64,000 nucleotides of DNA from Notamacropus eugenii. Taxonomy: Eukaryota > Chordata > Mammalia > Diprotodontia > Macropodidae. The position numbers and the translations under genes were made by a program. Below are positions 23,996-34,816 of this stretch, piece by piece. Every line of letters starts with the position of its first letter. The stretch's first letter is position 1. The stretch lies in NCBI RefSeq assembly GCF_028372415.1, contig NC_092872.1:264455008-264519007 (forward strand). The letters run 5' to 3'. A model generated the notes under the pieces. It was given only the letters and a program-made list of their open reading frames with translations. It did not search any database and was not told the DNA's origin.

Positions 23996-24847
23996 GCAAT
24001 TTAAAAAAATCAAGCAAGTTTCTCTGATGAAAGCCTCATTTTGCTAACATATAGAGAACTGTGTCAAATTTATAAGAAGAAGAGCCATTTCCCAGTTGAT
24101 AAGTGAACAAAAGATATAATCACTTTGCAGATTATATAATTAAAGCCATATAACACATGGAAAACATATTCTAACTCACTGTTAATTGAAGAAATGCAAA
24201 TTAAAGCAATTTTGAGGTACTATCTCTTAGCTGTTAAATTAGAAAATAAGAAAGAAAATGTAAATGAGAAACGTTGGAAGTGATGTGGGGGGAAAATGAT
24301 ATATTGATGTACTACTGTTGGAGTTCTGAATTGATTAAACCATTCTGTGGAGCAATTTGAACTACAAACAAAGGGCTATGAAATCATCATACCCTTTGAC
24401 ATAACAATGCCACTACTAGCTCTATATCACAAAAGAGATTTTATAAAAAAAAAAAAAAAGGACCTATATTGACAACATTGTTTATATCAGTTCTTTTCTG
24501 GGGATGAAGAATTAGAATTTGAGGCAATGTCCATCAATTCGGGAATGGTTGAATAAGTTGTGGCATATAAATATGATGGAATACTATTGAACTAAAAGAA
24601 ATTACAGAAATATACTCTCACAAACACCTAGAAAGATCTATATGGGTTGATCCAAAGTAAAATGCACTAGGGACAAAGTAATGGCAGTATTGAAGATGAT
24701 CAGCTGTGAATGGCTTCGCTTTTCTCAGCAATGAAACAATCCATGACAACTCTGAATGACTTAGGATGAAAAATGCTATCCAACCCCAGAGAAAGAACTG
24801 ATTATGTCTGAATACAGATTGAAGCAACTTTTAAAAACTTAATTTTT
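23996..24847 (+). mobile_element. Old L1 tail, left arm (split by L1 copy B)
   Basis: ORF2 C-terminal codons begin with 'aagtttctctgatgaaagcctc' and run to the 3' UTR ('gatccaaagtaaaatgcactagg', 'gactctg...gaaagaactgattatgtctgaatacagattgaagc'). The family differs from copies A-C in its 3' UTR and is much more diverged. It breaks at 24,847, where copy B starts, and resumes at 30,221. Confidence 0.85.
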
Positions 24848-25706
24848 GGGGATGGAGCCAAGATGGCAGCGTGAAAGCAACAACTCACCTAAGCTCTTGG
24901 ACAAACTCCTTCAGATACCTCTGAAAAGAGAATCAGACCAAATTTTGGAGGTGCAGAATTCACAGGGAGACAGACTGTGGTGGATTCAGAGGCCAGGACA
25001 GACTGGAAGGTCCATAAGAAAGATCTGTTCAGCAAGAGTGAGCCGACAGAGCACAGCCATGTGTCCAGGGCAGCGGGTCAGAGGGCCACAGGAAACCTGA
25101 GAGCAGCAGGTGGAACCAGCAGAGTGGCAGCCAAGGGTGGGAGACTATCAGAGCTGAGCCAGTGACAGCCGCTGAGCACCAGATATCAGTACAGCAGCTC
25201 CTAAGACTTTCAGCCAGCAGATTAAATATGGGTAAGTCACCTACTTGAACTTCTGGGAGCCAGAATGGTGGAGAGATCAGTAAATATTCTCTCTTCCTCC
25301 CTTGATGACCTTGAAACAACCATAAAATATTTCCCCAGAAAAATCCTGGATCAGAAGGAACAGCATAGAGGGCAAATAGTCTCATAACACCTGAGGCTAG
25401 GAAAATAAGTAAGGGGGATTCCTCCTGCTGTAGCAGAGGTAAACCACAAGGACAGAGGACCCAGGGTGGAGAAAACTGACTCTAGGAACAAGGCAAGCCT
25501 CAGTGCCAGGAGAGGAGCCCCAGGAGGGGTGGAAGTATCAGCATCTAGGCGTACCTCGACACTCCAGGGGAAAAGACAAGACAATAGGGCAGCTGTGATC
25601 ACCATTCACTGAGCTTGCCTTTGCCTCAGTGCAGCTGAGGAGCACTCCTGTGACCAGACTACCCCTCCCCCACACATAACAAGCTAACCCCAGGGCTAGT
25701 TAGGAA

Positions 25707-25752
<46 letters not shown>

Positions 25753-25842
25753 GCTCTTAGCTTTTTCACACAAGTCAGCTCAACACCAAGTTCTTCAGCT
25801 TTTAACTGAAAGAACCAGAAGCCACAACACACAATCAGCATC
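24848..25842 (+). promoter_or_regulatory. L1 copy B 5' UTR with CA microsatellite
   Basis: A G+C-richer leader that acts as the internal promoter in this family. The segment 24,972-25,207 is absent from copy A. A (CA)n tract at 25,708-25,751 stands exactly where copy A reads 'aacacaaaacaaaaacctg', so it grew from an A/C-rich seed in the leader. Confidence 0.75.
25708..25751. repeat. (CA)n microsatellite in the L1 leader
   Basis: Forty-four bases of pure CA inside copy B's 5' UTR. Confidence 0.97.
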
Positions 25843-26874
25843 ATGAACAAGAAAAAGTAAAAGAATGGGGAAAAAGGCATAGAATCATTTTATGAGGACA
25901 AAAACCAAATCACAAATACCAAAGAGGTTAGTGGTGAGACTGCACTTCAATCTGAAAATTCAGAAGGGACTATGAACTGTTTGCATGCACAAACAGCTCT
26001 CCTGGAAGAGCTGAAGAAGGAAATAGAAGAAAAACTGGCCAATGATTTTAAAAGTATAAAAAAAGAATTCCCGGATGAGAACATTTCTTTGAAAAAGAAA
26101 ACTGAACAAATGGAAAAGGAAGTAAAAAATTAACTGGAGACAATAACTCCTTAAAAGGAACAATTGGACAGATGGAAAAGGACATGCAAAAGTTAACTGA
26201 AGAAAACAATTTGATAAAGATTAGAATTGGACAAGTAGAAACTAATGACTCTATTAGACAGCAAGAATCAGTCAAACAAAATTTAAAGAATGAAAAGATA
26301 GAAGAAAATGTAAAATAACTAATTGGAAAACAACTGACCTAGCAAATAGATCCAGGTGAGAAAATTTAAGAATTATTGGCCCACCAGAAAGTCATGATGG
26401 AAGAAAGAGTCTGGACAATATCTTCTAGGAAATCATCAAGGAAAACTGCCCAGAAGTGCTAGGTTCAAAGGGCAAAATAGTCATCGAAAGAATCCACTGT
26501 TCACCTCGCGAAAGCAATCCCAAACTCAAAACCCCAGAAATATCGTTGACAAATTACAGAACTATCAAGTGAAGGAGAAAATACTACAGGCAGCCAGAAA
26601 TAAACCATTTAAATATCGAGGAGCTAGAGTCAGGACCACACAGGACCTTGCAGCTTCTACATTAAAAGATCAAAGGAATTGGAATTCAATATTCCATAAC
26701 GCACAGGAGTTGGGACTACAACCAAGGATCAACTACCCAGCAAAGCTCAGCATCACATTTCAGGTAAGGAGAAGGCCATTCAGTGAAATAAGGGATTTCC
26801 AGAAATTCCTGACAAAAGCGCCAGATCTTAATAGACAATTCGATCTTCAAATGCAGGTCTCAAGAGAGCCATAA
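25843..26874 (+). pseudogene. L1 ORF1p (copy B), broken
   Basis: It starts MNKKK and has an early stop after a few codons. A heptad-rich region follows, then the RRM (IIGPPESHDG) and from 26,569 an open 101-codon C-terminal domain (STLKDQRNWNSIFHNAQELG, NRQFDLQMQVSREP). Length and order match copy A. Most of the differences between A and B in this domain are single substitutions, so the two belong to one subfamily. Confidence 0.88.
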
Positions 26875-27452
26875 AAAGGTGAAAGGGAGTGTGTGTGTGG
26901 GGGGGACAGCTTTTTAATCAATTTGGGAAAACTGTTTACCTCCCTATAAGGGAAGATGATACCTGTTAATCTTGAGATTTGTGCACGTATTATGAAATAG
27001 AAAAGAGATATACACAGAGGGAACGAGTATTAAGTAAATGATGTCATGTTAAAAATATGATTTAAGTATGCGAAGGGATTGTAACAGGAGGTGTGAAAAG
27101 GAGGAAGCATAAAATGATAAATTACATCACAGAAAGAAGTACAAAATTATAACAGAAGGGAAGAGGGGAGGAGGATGAACATTTTATGAGAGGTATTCTC
27201 ATCTGATTTGGTTCAAGGAGGGAAGGGGAAACATTAGTAGATAATCCTAACTAGCTCTATAGGCAGTAGGAGGGGAAGGAGGAAAAAAGGGGATGGAAGC
27301 AAAAAGGGAGGGAAGAAGCAGTAAGGGTAAAGGGGAGTAAAAGGGAAGGAAGTTAAAAGAAGGAAAGGAAAGCTGCAGGACGTGGTGGTGAGAAGTGAAA
27401 ACTATTGAGGAGGGGAGGGAGATGGGAGAGCTAAAAGCACAAAGCACAAATA

Positions 27453-29709
27453 GTGGGAAAGAGGATGGAGGCAAATACACAGATTGTACTCATAACTGTG
27501 AATGTTAATGGAATGAACTCTCCCATAAAACAGAGACGGATAGCAGAATGGATTAAAAACCATAATCCAACAATATGTTGTTTACAAGAAACACATTTGA
27601 AACGGGGGGATACACACAGGATAAAGGTCAAAAGTTGGAGTAGAATATATTGTGCTTCAGCTGATTCAAGAAAAGCAGGAGTAGCAATCCTAATCTCAGA
27701 TAAAGCAAAAGCAGAAATAGATGTAATCAAAAGAGATAAGGATGGAAACTATATCCTGCTAAAAGGCACCATAGACAATGAAGCAATATCATTACTAAAC
27801 ATGTATGCTCCAAGTGGTATAGCATCTAGATTCTTAGAGAAGAGGTTGGGGGAGTTGAAGGGAAAAATTGACAGCAAAACTCTACTAGTCGGGGAACTCA
27901 ACCTCCCCCTCTCTGAACTAGATAAATCTAACCTCAAAATAAACAAGAACGAGGTTAAGGAGGTAAATAAAACTCTCAATAAGGTATACATGATAGATCT
28001 CCAGAGAAAATTGAATGGGAATAGACAGGAATATACTTTTTTCTCAATAGTACATGACACATATACAAAAATTGACCATGTACTGGGATATAAAAAACTC
28101 ACAATCCAGGGCGGAAAGGCAGAGATAATCAATGCATCCCTTTCAGATCATAATGGAATAAAATTATATGTAATAAAAGGCCATGGAAAGATAACACAAA
28201 AATCAATTGGAAACTAAATAATCTAATCCTAAAGAAGGAGTGGGTTAAAGAAGAAATCAAAGAAAAAATCAAAAATTTCATTCAAGAGAGTGACAATAAT
28301 GAGATAACCTACCAAATCTTATGGGATACTGCAAAAACAGTTCTTCGGGGAAGTTTTATAGCTGTGAATGTCTACTTAGCTAAAATAGAGAAAGAGGAGA
28401 TCAATGACTTGGGCATGCAGCTGAAAAAGCTATAAAATGAACAAATTGAAAATCCCCAAGTAAATACCAAATTAGAAAAACTGAAAAAGAAAGGAGAGAT
28501 TAATAAAATGGAAATTAAGAAAACTATTGAATTAATAAATAAAACCAATACTTGGTTTTATGAAAAAAACTAATAAAATTGATAAACCTTTGGTCAATTT
28601 GATTTAAAAAAAGAAAGAAGAAAATCACATTACTAATATTAAAAATGAAAGGGGTGAACTCACCTCCAATGAGGAGGAAATTAAAACAATAGTTAGAAAT
28701 TACTTTGTCCAACTTTATGCCCACAAATTCGATAATCTAGAGGAGACGTATGAGTATTTTAAAAAATACAAATTGCCCAGATTAACAGAAGAGGAAGTTG
28801 AATACTTAAACAACCCCATCTCAGAAAAAAAATTGAACAAGTCATCAATGAATTCCCTAGGAAAAAATCTCCAGGGCCAGATGGATTTACAAGTGAATTC
28901 TATCAAACATTTAAAGAACAGTTAATTCCAATACTATGCAGACTATTTTTGAAAATTACGGAAGGAGTCCTCCAAAATTCTTTCAATGATACAAATATGG
29001 TTTCGATACCTAAACCAGGAAGAGACAAAGCAGAGAAAGAAAATTATAGACCAATTACTCTAATGAGTATAGATGCTGAAATTTTAAATAAGATTTTAGC
29101 AAACGAGTACAGCATCTTATCACGAGAATAATACATTATGATCAGGTAGGCTTAATACCAGGAATTCAGGACTGGTTCAACATTAGGAAAACTATTGTTA
29201 CCGATCATATCAACAACAAAACTAACACAAACCATATGATTGTCTCAATAGATGCAGAAAAAGCTTTAAGGAAAATACAATATTCATTCCTTTAAAAAAA
29301 AAAAAAAACTTGAGAACTTAGGAATAAAGGGAACTTTCCATAAAATAATAAGCATTATCTACCTAAAACATTCAGCAAGCATTATATGCAATGGGGATAA
29401 GCTAGATGCATTTCAAATAAGATTAGGGGTGAAACAAGGATGTCCATTATCACCATTATTATTCAGTATGGTATGAGAAATGTTAGCTGTAGCAATTAGA
29501 CAAGATAAAGTAATTGAAGGAATAAGAATATGCAAAGAGAAAGCTAAATTATCACTCTTTGCTGATGATATGATGATATACTTAGAGAATCCTAGATATT
29601 CAATTAAAAAACTACTTGAAATAATAAACAACTTTGGTAAAGTTACAGGTTACAAAGTAAACCCACACAAATCTTCTGCATTCCTATATATTAGCAACCA
29701 AGTCCAATA
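27453..29709 (+). pseudogene. L1 ORF2p N-terminal two thirds (copy B)
   Basis: An open 254-codon stretch (27,453-28,217) is a nearly whole APE-type endonuclease: VNVNGMNSP, CCLQETHLKRGD, YAPSG, GELN, FSIVHDTYTKIDHVLGYK and SDHNGIKLY. The Glu in GELN replaces the usual catalytic Asp of GDFN, as it also does in copy A. A linker follows with breaks, then RT blocks ([12 protein letters not shown] near 29,246; [16 protein letters not shown] near 29,426; [13 protein letters not shown] near 29,556 with both Asp present). The RT ends abruptly at 29,709 by deletion, so no thumb or Cys-rich domain follows. Confidence 0.9.
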
Positions 29710-29957
29710 GAAATGATGAACAAGAAGACTTCAGAAAGGCCTGGAAGGACTTATATGACCTGATGCTGAAGCAAAGGAGCAGAACCAGGAGAACTTTGTG
29801 CACAGCAATGACCACAGTGTGTGAGAGTTTTTTCTGGTAGATCTGGATCTTCCTAACAATGCAAGAACTTAAAAATATTCCCAATGGTCTTCTAAGGCAA
29901 AATGCCTTCCACACTCAGGGAAAAAACTATGAAATTCTTTCACAGAATGTAGCAGAT

Positions 29958-30000
<43 letters not shown>

Positions 30001-30220
30001 TGTGTTTTCATTTGTTATATTATTTCTTCCATTAATTTTAGTTCATCTACACAGCATGAGTATAGTGAAAACGTATTCAATAGGAAAGTATATGTAGATC
30101 CTATATAGAATTGTGTGCTGTTTTGGGGAGGAAAGGGGGTGGTGGTGGTAGGCAGGGAGGGGGAAATCTAAGTGTTATGGTAGGGACTGTAGAACATCAA
30201 AAAGATAAATTTAAAAATTT
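29710..30220 (+). mobile_element. L1 copy B last ORF2 codons and 3' UTR
   Basis: Starts 'aaatgatgaacaagaagacttcag', the last 40 or so codons of ORF2, followed by the 3' UTR. A (TG)n tract (29,960-29,998) sits at the same place as shorter TG tracts in copy A (11,106-11,139) and copy C (33,314-33,329). Confidence 0.88.
29960..29998. repeat. (TG)n microsatellite in the L1 3' UTR
   Basis: A pure TG tract at a family-specific site in the L1 3' UTR. Confidence 0.96.
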
Positions 30221-30465
30221 AAAAAGCCTTATTTTCCTTTTTTTTATTCTGTGTTTTCCCACATGACTACTATGCAGATGTTTTCATGACTATACACAAA
30301 CTATATGGAATTGCTTACCTTCTCAGTGGAGTGTGGGAAGTGGTGAGGAATGAGCAGGGGAGAGAATTCGGAACTCAAAGTTTAAAGAAAACAAAAGTTA
30401 AAAATGTTTTTCATGTAACTGGGGAAAATTGAATACCAGATAAATACAAAAAAGGAAACAAATTG
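30221..30465 (+). mobile_element. Old L1 tail, right arm
   Basis: Continues the 3' UTR broken at 24,847: 'tctgtgttttcccacatgactactatgcagatg', 'ggaattgcttaccttctcag', 'gagagaattcggaactcaaag', 'gtttttcatgtaactgggg'. It ends in an A-rich stretch near 30,465. Confidence 0.85.
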
Positions 30466-30692
30466 GGTCTATGAAAAAGACAGTTACTTATCCAAAGCCA
30501 CCCAATTAGCAAGTGGTAAAGCCTAAGGTTATATTTCAGCTATTCTCTTCCTTTGTTACCCTTCATAGGTCTTTGGATGGTAAATATGGTATTTCTGCGG
30601 CCAGAAAAACAAATACTCTTTGAAAAAATAAGGCCTGATATATGTAGCACCCTTTGGAATTTGTATGTGGACAAAGATATAGATGTATTTAC
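30466..30692. other. Unique DNA
   Basis: Short stretch with no gene; 'cttatccaaagccacccaattagcaagtgg' is MIR-like. Confidence 0.4.

Positions 30693-30751
<59 letters not shown>
30693..30751. repeat. (GATA)n microsatellite
   Basis: Fifty-nine bases of pure ATAG repeats. Confidence 0.97.
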
Positions 30752-32090
30752 CACTAAGAAGGAAAGGTATTAACAATTTGGTGGACCAGAAAAAACTTTC
30801 TGAAGTAGGTTGTATGTAGGCTAAATCTTGAAGGAAACCAGGAAAACTAATAGATTGAGAGGTGGGGAGGAGAACCATATTTCAAATGTGAGTGATTATA
30901 ATGCTTGTGTATAATGCTGGCCTTTGCCCAGAGATGAGAGATAGAGTGGTATGTCCAAGGGACTGAAAATAGATCTAGATAGAGAGGTCCTAAAATGAAA
31001 TCTATGGTCTTTTCTTATAATATCAGTTAATTTTATTTTGATATAATTGGTTTTATTTGTAATTGTATATATTTTATTGTATGCATTTAAAAACATTTTT
31101 TTCTGAAAGGTGATTCATGTGTTTCACCAAAGTGGTGAAAAGGCCCATGCTACACATTTACTCCAAATTAAGAACTGCCGACCTTGTAAAAAAAAATTAG
31201 CAGGCTTCTTATAGTGCTTCCAAAGGGAAGTCACTTAATGTTTCTGATCCTCAATTTTAGAAATGAAGGAGATACATTAGATCACCTCTCTGACATTCTC
31301 TAGTTGCATTGTCTCCATAAGTCTCTGATTTAATCACTGTTTCATGAGCATTCATCAGTTTCGTAAAAATTTCAGTCTAAAGATGAAAAACAATCTATGT
31401 GGATAGAAGCTGGAAAAAAAGAGTGAATGGAAACCTCTCTTCTCTCAGTAATACAAAATTCATAGGGAGTTTGAGAAAACACAAACTTCTTGAGTAACCC
31501 CTTCTTTCTCAGGCAGATAATGAAAAATCTCCCAAACAAATCCCCAGGATGGACAAGATATTTGGAATTTTGTTAGCGGCTGTCAATGACTATAGCTTGA
31601 GTCCTAATGTAATAGAGGACTTTTGAGTCCTGCTTTGATCAAGCAATCTTACTTGCAAGAAATGCATCCATCACCTCAACAGGAAATGTCTCAAACACCT
31701 CCACAAAAAGGAGGACAGGTGTTACAAGCATCCTGAGTGGCAAGTACTTGAAAAAGCTTCAGGAATGATATTTTATAAATTCATCTGACAGCTCTCCTGC
31801 CTCTGAAATGAAGTTACTTATTAGAAATCACTTCTGGCAGTCAGAATTAGGCTTCAGAATTAAAACATGTGTACATATTATATGAAGAGGCAGTAAATGA
31901 CCCCAAACAACTGAAGCTTGGTGACAACCCTGGCAAAAAATACAAGAATTAAAGAGAGGAGTCAAAGTTTGGAAGGTGTTGTTTTTATCCTTTTCCCCTT
32001 TCAGTTGACTGAACAAATATTGACAGATAACAGTCTGCTGTTTATGTTTAAAGAATTAGCTTTTAAAAACTTTTTTAAGGAGTTGCAAAA
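30752..32090. other. Unique DNA with one MIR remnant
   Basis: 31,205-31,320 holds 'gggaagtcacttaatgtttctgatcctcaattttagaaatg', a MIR-type tail. From 31,380 to 32,090 I recognise nothing; no open frame above 81 codons. This is the pre-insertion target of L1 copy C. Confidence 0.5.
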
Positions 32091-32103
32091 TAACAAAACC
32101 CAG
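32091..32103 (+). repeat. Target-site duplication of L1 copy C, left
   Basis: TAACAAAACCCAG, identical to 33,578-33,590; preceded by AAAA, which fits the A-rich L1 target side. Confidence 0.93.
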
Positions 32104-33164
32104 ACCCCAGTTTCTGGAATAAGAACTCACTGTTCGACAAAAATTGCTGGAAAACCTGGATAACAGTGTGGCGGAAATTAGGCATAGACCCATGTCTGAC
32201 ACAGCACAGAAGCATAAAATCCAAATGGGTACATGATTTAGGTATAAAGATTCATACCATGAATAAACTGGAGGAGCAAGGAATAGTGTATTTATCAGAT
32301 TTATGGAGAAGGAAAGAATTTTTTACTAAAGAAGAGATAGAAAACATTATGAAATGCAAGATGGATAATTTTGATTACATTAAATTGAAAAGTTTTTTTT
32401 TTACAACCAAACCCAATGCAACCAAAATTAGGAGGGATGTAGTAAATTGGGTAAGAATTTTTAAGGCTAAGCTCGGGGATAAAGGCCTCATTTCTAGAAT
32501 ATATAGAGAAATGACTCAAATGTATAACTATACAAGTCATTCCCCAATTGATAAATGGTCAAAGGATATGAACAGGCAATTTTCAGAGGAAGAAGTTAAA
32601 GATATCTATAATCATATGAAAAAATGCTCTAAATCACTATTGATTAGAAATCAAATCAAATCAAACAACTCGGAGGTACCACATCACACCTATAAGATTG
32701 GCAAACATGACAGAACAAAAAATGATAAATGCTGGAGAGGATGTGGGAGAGTTGGAACACTAATTCATTGTTGGTGGAGCTGGGAACTCATCCAACCATT
32801 CTGGAGAGTGGTTTGGAACTATGCCCAAAAGGCTACAAAAATGTGCATACCCATTGACTCAGCAATATCGCTACTAGGACTGTATCCCCAAGAGATCATA
32901 AAAATGGGAGAGTGTCCCACATGTACAAAAATATTTATAGCAGCACTCTTTGTAGTTGCCACAAACTGGAAGTCAAGGGGATGCCCATCAATTGGGGAAT
33001 GGCTGAATAAATTATGGTATATGAATGTAATGGAGTACTATTGTGCCATAAGAAATGATGAACAAGAAGACTTCAGAGAGGCCTGGAAGGACTTATATAA
33101 CCTGATGCTGAGTGAAAGGAGCAGAACCAGGAGAACTTTGTGCACAGCAACGACCACAATGTGA
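32104..33164 (+). pseudogene. L1 ORF2p C-terminal third (copy C), open but truncated
   Basis: About 353 codons stay open from the truncation point to the normal stop, in a frame that begins SFWNKNSLFDKN. The segment covers the region after the reverse transcriptase: VWRKLGIDPCLTQ, the helical 'linker' (KMDNFDYIKLKSF), the Cys-rich motif (CWRGCGRVGTLIHC, with Trp where a last Cys is usual) and the end (CPSIGEWLNKLWYMNVMEYY, SERSRTRRT). No start, endonuclease or RT is present, so no product with enzymatic activity is expected. Confidence 0.93.
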
Positions 33165-33577
33165 GAGAGTTTTTTCTGGTACACTTGGAACTTCGTAATA
33201 ATGCAAGAACTTCTTGAAAAAAAAAATCCCAATGGTGGTTTTCTAAGGCAAAATGCCTTCCACACTCAGAGAAAGAAATATGGAAGTCATTCACAGAATG
33301 TGGCAGATCATGTTGGTGTGTGTGTGTTTTTGTGTATTATGTTTTGATTTGTTATATGATTTCTTCCATTTATTTTAGTTCGACTACATAGCATAACTAT
33401 AGCGAAAATGCACTCAATGGGAAAGTATATGTAGAACCTATACAGAATTGTATGCTGTCATGGGGAGGGAGGGGGGTAGTGGGGAGTAGGTGGGAGGATA
33501 AAATCTTAATTTTATGGTAGTGATTGTAGAACATTTAAAAAAAAGTAATAATTAAATTAAATTAAATTTTAAAAAAG
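32104..33577 (+). mobile_element. L1 copy C, young 5'-truncated insertion
   Basis: A 1.47-kb 3' piece of the copy A/B subfamily with an A-rich tail and an exact 13-base target duplication. Its ORF2 part is open throughout. It is the best-kept and probably youngest L1 in the window. Confidence 0.95.
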
Positions 33578-33590
33578 TAACAAAACCCAG
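33578..33590 (+). repeat. Target-site duplication of L1 copy C, right
   Basis: Exact copy of 32,091-32,103 directly after the A-rich tail. Confidence 0.93.
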
Positions 33591-33919
33591 TTTTTCAATC
33601 AGCTGCTAAAGGAGATGTTCTATGCTTTATTCACTTGCTAAAGGCAGCAGTGGGAAGTTGGGTGACAGCAAATTATAGGGCTGCTTGAATAGTTTTCTGT
33701 TTTCTTTTGGGATGTGCTAAATAAATAGAAAAAAATTCAGTAAGTGGATGACTCTACTAGAACCAAGTAGTAAAGAAACAATAGTGGGAGGTTTTATATA
33801 TATGAACCTATGTGTATGCAGATGCAGAATATATACATTTATATGGATATATGTATTTAGAAAAACAAATGTATTTACACACATGAATTTATACATACAT
33901 GCACACATACGTGTGTATG
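33591..33919. other. Unique DNA
   Basis: Continues the host sequence interrupted by copy C. The last 120 bases are low-complexity TATA/CATA. Confidence 0.5.
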
Positions 33920-34131
33920 CATGGCACAATGGGCTTGGAATCAGAAACACTCATATTCATGAGTTCAAATCCAGTCCCAGACACTTGCCAGCTGTGTGAC
34001 CCTAGGCAAGTCACATGACCCTGTTTGTTCCTCATCTATAAAACTAGCTGGAGAAGGAAACTGCAAACTATTCTAGTGTCTTTGCCATGAAAGTTCCAAA
34101 TAAAGTCATGAAGAATCAGACACAACTGAAA
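33920..34131 (+). mobile_element. MAR1-type SINE, slightly 5'-worn
   Basis: Box B (GAGTTCAAATCCAG), 'cagctgtgtgaccctaggcaagtcac', 'cctgtttgttcctcatc', 'agctggagaaggaaactgc', and 'gtcatgaagaatcagacacaactgaa' are all in MAR1 order. Confidence 0.8.
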
Positions 34132-34262
34132 ATTCTGTCTGTGTACGTGTATGTATATGTATACATGTATGTATGTGTATGCACATGTGTGTATATAGGT
34201 ATATGTGTATATGCCTACACGTACACGTGTATATTATGTATATGTGTTTGTGGATGCAGTAT
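34132..34262. repeat. TG/TATG low-complexity tract
   Basis: Mixed TGTA, TATG and CACG units; open frames here are repeat products. Confidence 0.8.
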
Positions 34263-34274
34263 AATAAAATTATT

Positions 34275-34500
34275 CATTTTTTTAAAATATGCATTTATTA
34301 AATGCCTACTAGGTGACAGGCACCATAGTAAGCACTTGACAAATATTACATTTTATGTTCATAATAACCCTGGGAGATAGAATCAATTATTGTCCCCATT
34401 TTGCAGATGAGAATACTAGGACAAGTTAAATAACTTGTGAAAGTTAAACACCTAATAAGTATCTGAGATAGTATTTGAACTCAGGTCTTGCTGAGTCCAG
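34275..34500 (-). mobile_element. MIR-type SINE, near full length
   Basis: 'tttattaaatgcctactaggtgacaggcacc', 'aagcacttgacaaatattac', 'accctgggagatag', 'tccccattttgcagatgagaatac' and 'tatttgaactcaggtcttgctgagtcc' give the full reverse MIR order. Confidence 0.85.
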
Positions 34501-34502
34501 AT

Positions 34503-34690
34503 ACTTGGTTGATTGTTGTCCTTCATTTTCGAAGTGGACCAAAATGACACCAATATTTTGGGGTCAAGATACAGTGTGCCTGACTTTGACTATAATATGA
34601 GCTCAGGAGTCAGGCACAAATATTTCATATGAACATTTGGAGTAGAGATGTCTCTAAATTTTTGCATTTCAGAATTCTTTTGAAATCTGT
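34503..34690 (-). mobile_element. RTE LINE 3' end fragment
   Basis: In sense the tail reads 'ggtgtcattttggtccacttcgaaaatgaaggacaacaa', the RTE 3' end, and 'agagacatctctactccaaatgttcatatgaaata' upstream equals the 3' UTR of the longer RTE copy (40,255-40,290). Confidence 0.8.
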
Positions 34691-34734
34691 CTTAAAGATT
34701 TGTTAGTGACGTGATCAGAAGTAGTTTTCTAATA

Positions 34735-34816
34735 TCACTGAGACTCAGTTTCTCCATCTGCATAATAAGGAAAAATGCCTTATTCATCTATCTTACAAGA
34801 TTGTTGTAGGGACCTC
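34735..34816 (+). mobile_element. MIR-type SINE tail
   Basis: 'cactgagactcagtttctccatctgcataataagg' then 'cttacaagattgttgtaggg'. Confidence 0.6.

Larger units (their letters stand above)
24848..30220 (+). mobile_element. L1 copy B, full-length ends with a large internal deletion
   Basis: The start is GGGGATGGAGCCAAGATGGC and the end is an AT-rich tail after 'actgtagaacatc'. It is flanked by near-duplicate target sites (24,833-24,847 and 30,221-30,235). The 5' UTR is longer than in copy A by 236 bases. ORF1 and the ORF2 endonuclease are fairly well kept, but at 29,709/29,710 the sequence jumps from the middle of the reverse transcriptase straight to the last codons of ORF2, a loss of about 1.5 kb judged against copy A (9,367 to 10,868). 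It inserted into the old L1 tail at 23,996. Confidence 0.93.
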
